The translations under genes were made by a program, and so were the position numbers. From positions 1-8,415 of the forward strand of contig JAKAYH010000076.1 of assembly GCA_021826835.1 (NCBI GenBank): a DNA stretch of 8,415 nt, given 5' to 3'. The notes under the pieces are model-generated. The model saw only the letters and a list, made by a program, of their open reading frames with translations. It had not been told where the DNA came from and made no database searches. The DNA is from Thermoplasmata archaeon (GTDB lineage Archaea > Thermoplasmatota > Thermoplasmata > Thermoplasmatales > Thermoplasmataceae). Shown here one piece after another: positions 6,013 to 8,415 of this stretch (within the stretch, counting starts at the first letter, position 1; every line of letters starts with the position of its first letter).

Positions 6013-7164
6013 ATGGTGAATTTTAAAGGATATGAAAGAGAGAATGGTAGAATCGGAGTGAGAAATCACGTTCTTATAATACCGTTAGATGATTTATCGA
6101 ACAGCGCTGCAGTTGGAGTGGAGAACTTAATATACGGAACCAGGGCCGTGCCCCACCCCTATGGCAGATTACAGTTTGGGGAAGATCTTGACCTCATGTT
6201 TAAGACACTTTCAGGTTTTGGAAAGAATCCCAATGTTGCTTCGGCGATTGTTATTGGAATTGAGGATAAGTGGTCATCAAAGGTCGCCGACGAGATTGCG
6301 AAAACCGGCAAGCATGTCGAGACCGTTAGCATTGAGGGGAACGGTGACATCAGGACCGTTGAGAAGGCATCTCGACTGGCACGGCACATGGTACAGGATG
6401 CATCAGAAAAACATAGAAAGGAATTCGATGTTTCTTCACTTGTTGTAAGCACGAAGTGTGGTGAGTCTGACACAACTTCGGGTCTTGCTTCCAATCCTAC
6501 GGTCGGAGTGACTTACGATATGCTGGTCGACGAGGGAGCAACTGTAATATTTGGGGAAACTTCCGAACTCACAGGGGCGGAACATCACATAGCCCAGAAG
6601 ATACCTGACTCCTCACTCAGGAAGAAATTCCAGAAGATATTCGATGATTATCAGGCAGAGATAATGAGTCATGGGGCCAATCTTCTGGGATCTCAGCCCA
6701 CAGAGGGGAATATTAAAGGAGGTCTATCCACTATTGAGGAAAAGGCATTCGGAAATGTTCAGAAGGCCGGAAGTAGGCCCGTTACAGGTGTTCTTGACTA
6801 TGCCGAGGAGCCGAAGAACAAGGGCTTGAATTACATGAATACATCGTCCGCAGCGGCTGAGGCAGTAACGTTATTTGCGGCTTCTGGTGCTGTAGTTCAC
6901 ATATTCACAACAGGACAGGGCAATATAATTGGTAATCCCATTGAGCCCGTGATCAAGATCTCTGCAAATCCCAATACTGTTAGAACAATGAACGAACACA
7001 TAGATCTGGATGTCTCTGGCCTTCTCAGGTTTGAATATGATCTAAAAGAGGCTGGTAGAATGTTGCATGATCTCACGCTGAAAACTGCCTCCGGCCGCCT
7101 CACGGCAAATGAAATACTTAAGCACTACGAATTTGCACCCACAAAATTATACATATCAGCATAA
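6013..7164 (+). CDS. Large catalytic subunit of a UxaA-family lyase, SuyB-like
   Basis: A 383-aa cytosolic enzyme of the UxaA/GarD C-terminal family, metal-dependent dehydratases or lyases acting on hydroxyacids. FKGYERENGRIGVRNHVLI is at 4-22, KNPNVASAIVIGIE at 71-84, KCGESDTTSGLASNPTVG at 148-165, FGETSELTGAEH at 180-191, and SQPTEGNIKGGLSTIEEKAF at 227-246. TSSAAAEAVTLFAASGAVVH is at 277-296, TTGQGNIIGNPIEPVIK at 299-315, and EHIDLDVSG at 328-336. The tail runs ASGRLTANEILKHYEF to KLYISA. Cys149 is the likely metal or active-site ligand by analogy. The TTGQGN, EHIDLDVSG and KLY-x-SA blocks resemble SuyB, the sulfolactate sulfo-lyase large subunit, more than canonical altronate dehydratase (from memory). 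GAGGTG at 6002-6007 lies 5 nt before the ATG, overlapping the small-subunit stop, so the two are translationally coupled. Substrate options are sulfolactate, altronate, galactarate or another hydroxyacid. Confidence 0.88.
   Translation: MVNFKGYERENGRIGVRNHVLIIPLDDLSNSAAVGVENLIYGTRAVPHPYGRLQFGEDLDLMFKTLSGFGKNPNVASAIVIGIEDKWSSKVADEIAKTGKHVETVSIEGNGDIRTVEKASRLARHMVQDASEKHRKEFDVSSLVVSTKCGESDTTSGLASNPTVGVTYDMLVDEGATVIFGETSELTGAEHHIAQKIPDSSLRKKFQKIFDDYQAEIMSHGANLLGSQPTEGNIKGGLSTIEEKAFGNVQKAGSRPVTGVLDYAEEPKNKGLNYMNTSSAAAEAVTLFAASGAVVHIFTTGQGNIIGNPIEPVIKISANPNTVRTMNEHIDLDVSGLLRFEYDLKEAGRMLHDLTLKTASGRLTANEILKHYEFAPTKLYISA
7144..7151 (+). promoter_or_regulatory. Possible internal TATA box for the GntR regulator
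   Basis: aaattata inside the last codons of the lyase gene is centred about 27 nt before the ATG at 7175, and no Shine-Dalgarno site precedes that ATG (tttgataaat). The geometry matches the two other leaderless promoters in this locus and suggests the regulator can also be transcribed on its own. AT-rich sequence makes chance matches easy. Confidence 0.45.
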
Positions 7165-7174
7165 TTTGATAAAT

Positions 7175-7882
7175 ATGGCAGAAATAAGCGAAACGGGCGA
7201 ATTTCGTTCCAGCGATGATAACAGAAACGGCGAAAAAATCCCGCTTTCCCTCAAAGCATATGACCTGATCATGAATATGATCTTGACGGGACAGCTCCGC
7301 ATGGGGCAGTCTATTACAGAAGATATGCTAAAAAATCACTTGGGGATGAGTAAGACGCCCATTCGTGAAGCCATCATTTCCCTTGAGAATGATGGGATAA
7401 TTTCCAAAATGGGGCGTTTCTATAATGTTGTTTATCTGACAAAGGATCAGATCAATGAGATCTATGAATTCAAAGTTGAGCTTGAGGCTCTCGCTGCTTA
7501 CTATGCCACAATGAGAATGTCGGCATCAATGAAAAGGAACTTGAAACAAATCAATGACAAGATAACAAAAATGTCTACTGATGATGCAGACCCCATCACT
7601 CTAGCTAATCTGTCCGGAAAGCTCCACGCACTAATAGCCAAAGGTAGCGGCAACTCATACATTGAGAAAGAGATCAACATGCTTCGCCTCAGGCTAAGGA
7701 TCGTCAGGATAACAATTTTCACAAGCGCCGGCCGGCGAACAGAAGAGAAAGAGGAACATGAGGTCATTACCCAGGCAATCTTGGGAAATGATCCCATGAA
7801 GGCTGCAGAGGCAATGCGAAAGCATCAGATAGGTGTATGGGAATATGTTAGGAATGAGATAGTTCCAAAGCTTTACTATTAG
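7175..7882 (+). CDS. GntR-family transcriptional regulator, FadR/FCD subfamily
   Basis: A 235-aa DNA-binding regulator. The N-terminal winged helix-turn-helix (about residues 22-90) carries the GntR pattern MSKTPIREAIISLENDGII at 58-76. The C-terminal all-helical FCD ligand domain (about 93-225) has conserved histidines His151 (KLHALIAKGSGN), His195 (EEHEVITQAI) and His217 (MRKHQI), which bind a metal and the acid ligand in this family. The usual acidic ligand four residues before the first histidine is Ser147 here. The frame is open from an ATG at 7109 inside the lyase gene; 7175 is preferred because it lies 10 nt past the lyase stop, has a TATA box at leaderless distance, and the extra 22 residues are not domain-like. 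Such regulators typically repress organic- or sugar-acid genes until the ligand binds, so it probably controls this divergent locus from the 5616-5729 region. FadR-type GntR proteins are uncommon in archaea, suggesting acquisition from bacteria. Confidence 0.85.
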   Translation: MAEISETGEFRSSDDNRNGEKIPLSLKAYDLIMNMILTGQLRMGQSITEDMLKNHLGMSKTPIREAIISLENDGIISKMGRFYNVVYLTKDQINEIYEFKVELEALAAYYATMRMSASMKRNLKQINDKITKMSTDDADPITLANLSGKLHALIAKGSGNSYIEKEINMLRLRLRIVRITIFTSAGRRTEEKEEHEVITQAILGNDPMKAAEAMRKHQIGVWEYVRNEIVPKLYY

Positions 7883-7890
7883 TGGTTAGG

Positions 7891-8415
7891 ATGGTTAATT
7901 TTAAAATTGAAGTGATAAAGGGAGGTATTCCACTCAGCCTGACAAATCCGCGTCAGAAATGGACAGGTCAATGGAGCTTCCAAGTCTATGCAAAGGCACA
8001 AGCCTCCAATATAGCTGGCTGGGGAGAAGCACTTCCTGCTGCATTGAATTCCATTGGTGCTTACTCAGAAATGATTTTGGACTATTCGAAAATTATAGAA
8101 GACTCTGATCATCATGATATCCGGGGAATTTGGGAGAAAATGTCCAGAGCTTCATTCTCTGGCGGATATGGAGTTACTTCTGGTGCCATGTCTGCAATTG
8201 ATATTGCACTCTGGGACCTCAGGGCTAGAGAACTTGGACTCCCACTGGGTTCCATGCTAGGAGGGGGCTCAGGGAAAGCCAGAAGGTATGCTTCTTTATC
8301 ACGCTATGATAACCCCAACGAAACACTACAGGTTGTGAGGAATCTCCTTGAAGATGGTTTCAAAATGATAAAACTTCACGAGAATCGTACTGACACACTG
8401 GCTACCTTGAGCCCC
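7891..8415 (+). CDS. Enolase-superfamily (mandelate racemase/muconate lactonizing-like) enzyme, 3' end missing
   Basis: An open frame from ATG 7891 runs 175 codons to the window edge without a stop; complete family members are about 350-400 aa, so less than half is present. The N-terminal capping domain includes SNIAGWGEALPAA at 39-51. The family-defining SGAMSAIDIALWDLRARELG is at 97-116, followed by LGSMLGGGSG at 119-128, the entry to the barrel domain. The catalytic K-x-K motif at the end of the second barrel strand reads Lys161-Leu-His163 (FKMIKLHE), an unusual variant. The metal ligands and the histidine base lie beyond the edge. It sits 8 nt after the regulator and has only a weak ribosome binding site. 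Expected chemistry is proton abstraction next to a carboxylate: sugar-acid dehydration, epimerisation or cycloisomerisation. The specific substrate cannot be read from this half. Confidence 0.85.
   Translation, partial: MVNFKIEVIKGGIPLSLTNPRQKWTGQWSFQVYAKAQASNIAGWGEALPAALNSIGAYSEMILDYSKIIEDSDHHDIRGIWEKMSRASFSGGYGVTSGAMSAIDIALWDLRARELGLPLGSMLGGGSGKARRYASLSRYDNPNETLQVVRNLLEDGFKMIKLHENRTDTLATLSP

Noticed and set aside
7109..7174. Earlier start of the GntR regulator inside the lyase gene.
   Set aside because: This 22-residue extension overlaps the lyase C-terminus by 56 nt and lacks domain character; 7175 has a TATA box at leaderless distance.
6013..7908. The lyase large subunit and the enolase-like protein both begin MVNFK with nearly identical DNA around the start.
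   Set aside because: Similarity stops after five codons and the proteins are unrelated; best taken as coincidence.
1..8415. Looked for tRNA, rRNA, CRISPR arrays, intact insertion sequences and phage genes.
   Set aside because: No cloverleaf, regularly spaced repeat, transposase or structural phage gene could be recognised.

Overview
The window looks archaeal, most likely from the Thermoplasmata (relatives of Thermoplasma, Ferroplasma or Cuniculiplasma). TATA-like boxes sit 26-27 nt upstream of three start codons, which gives leaderless transcripts. Internal operon genes instead have Shine-Dalgarno sites of the GGAGGTGA type. The DNA is AT-rich with many ATA and AGA/AGG codons. This placement is an inference from signals and protein character, not from a marker gene.

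Layout. Positions 1-522 hold a decayed, unidentified minus-strand gene with several in-frame stops and at least one frameshift. A non-coding stretch with a long imperfect inverted repeat follows (523-664). Next is a plus-strand extended-SDR sugar epimerase/dehydratase (665-1585) and a 225-bp convergent gap. The rest (1811-8415) is one divergent catabolic locus built around a 114-bp promoter region at 5616-5729. The minus-strand operon reads beta-hydroxyacid dehydrogenase, MFS transporter, aldehyde dehydrogenase. The plus-strand operon reads a small SAF-domain lyase subunit, a large UxaA/SuyB-family lyase subunit, a FadR-type GntR regulator, and an enolase-superfamily (mandelate racemase-like) enzyme that runs off the right edge.

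Together these genes make a self-contained organic-acid cassette: uptake (MFS), two dehydratase/lyase systems (SAF + UxaA/SuyB; enolase superfamily), aldehyde oxidation (lactaldehyde-type ALDH), a hydroxyacid/aldehyde reductase, and a local ligand-sensing repressor. The conventional reading is sugar-acid catabolism (altronate/galactarate-like). A more interesting reading, flagged in the findings, is 3-sulfolactate or sulfosugar catabolism. The split lyase resembles SuyAB more than altronate dehydratase, the ALDH is of the lactaldehyde type, and the beta-hydroxyacid dehydrogenase has a VGK substrate loop like the VGR loop of sulfolactaldehyde reductase YihU. The substrate cannot be settled from sequence reading alone.
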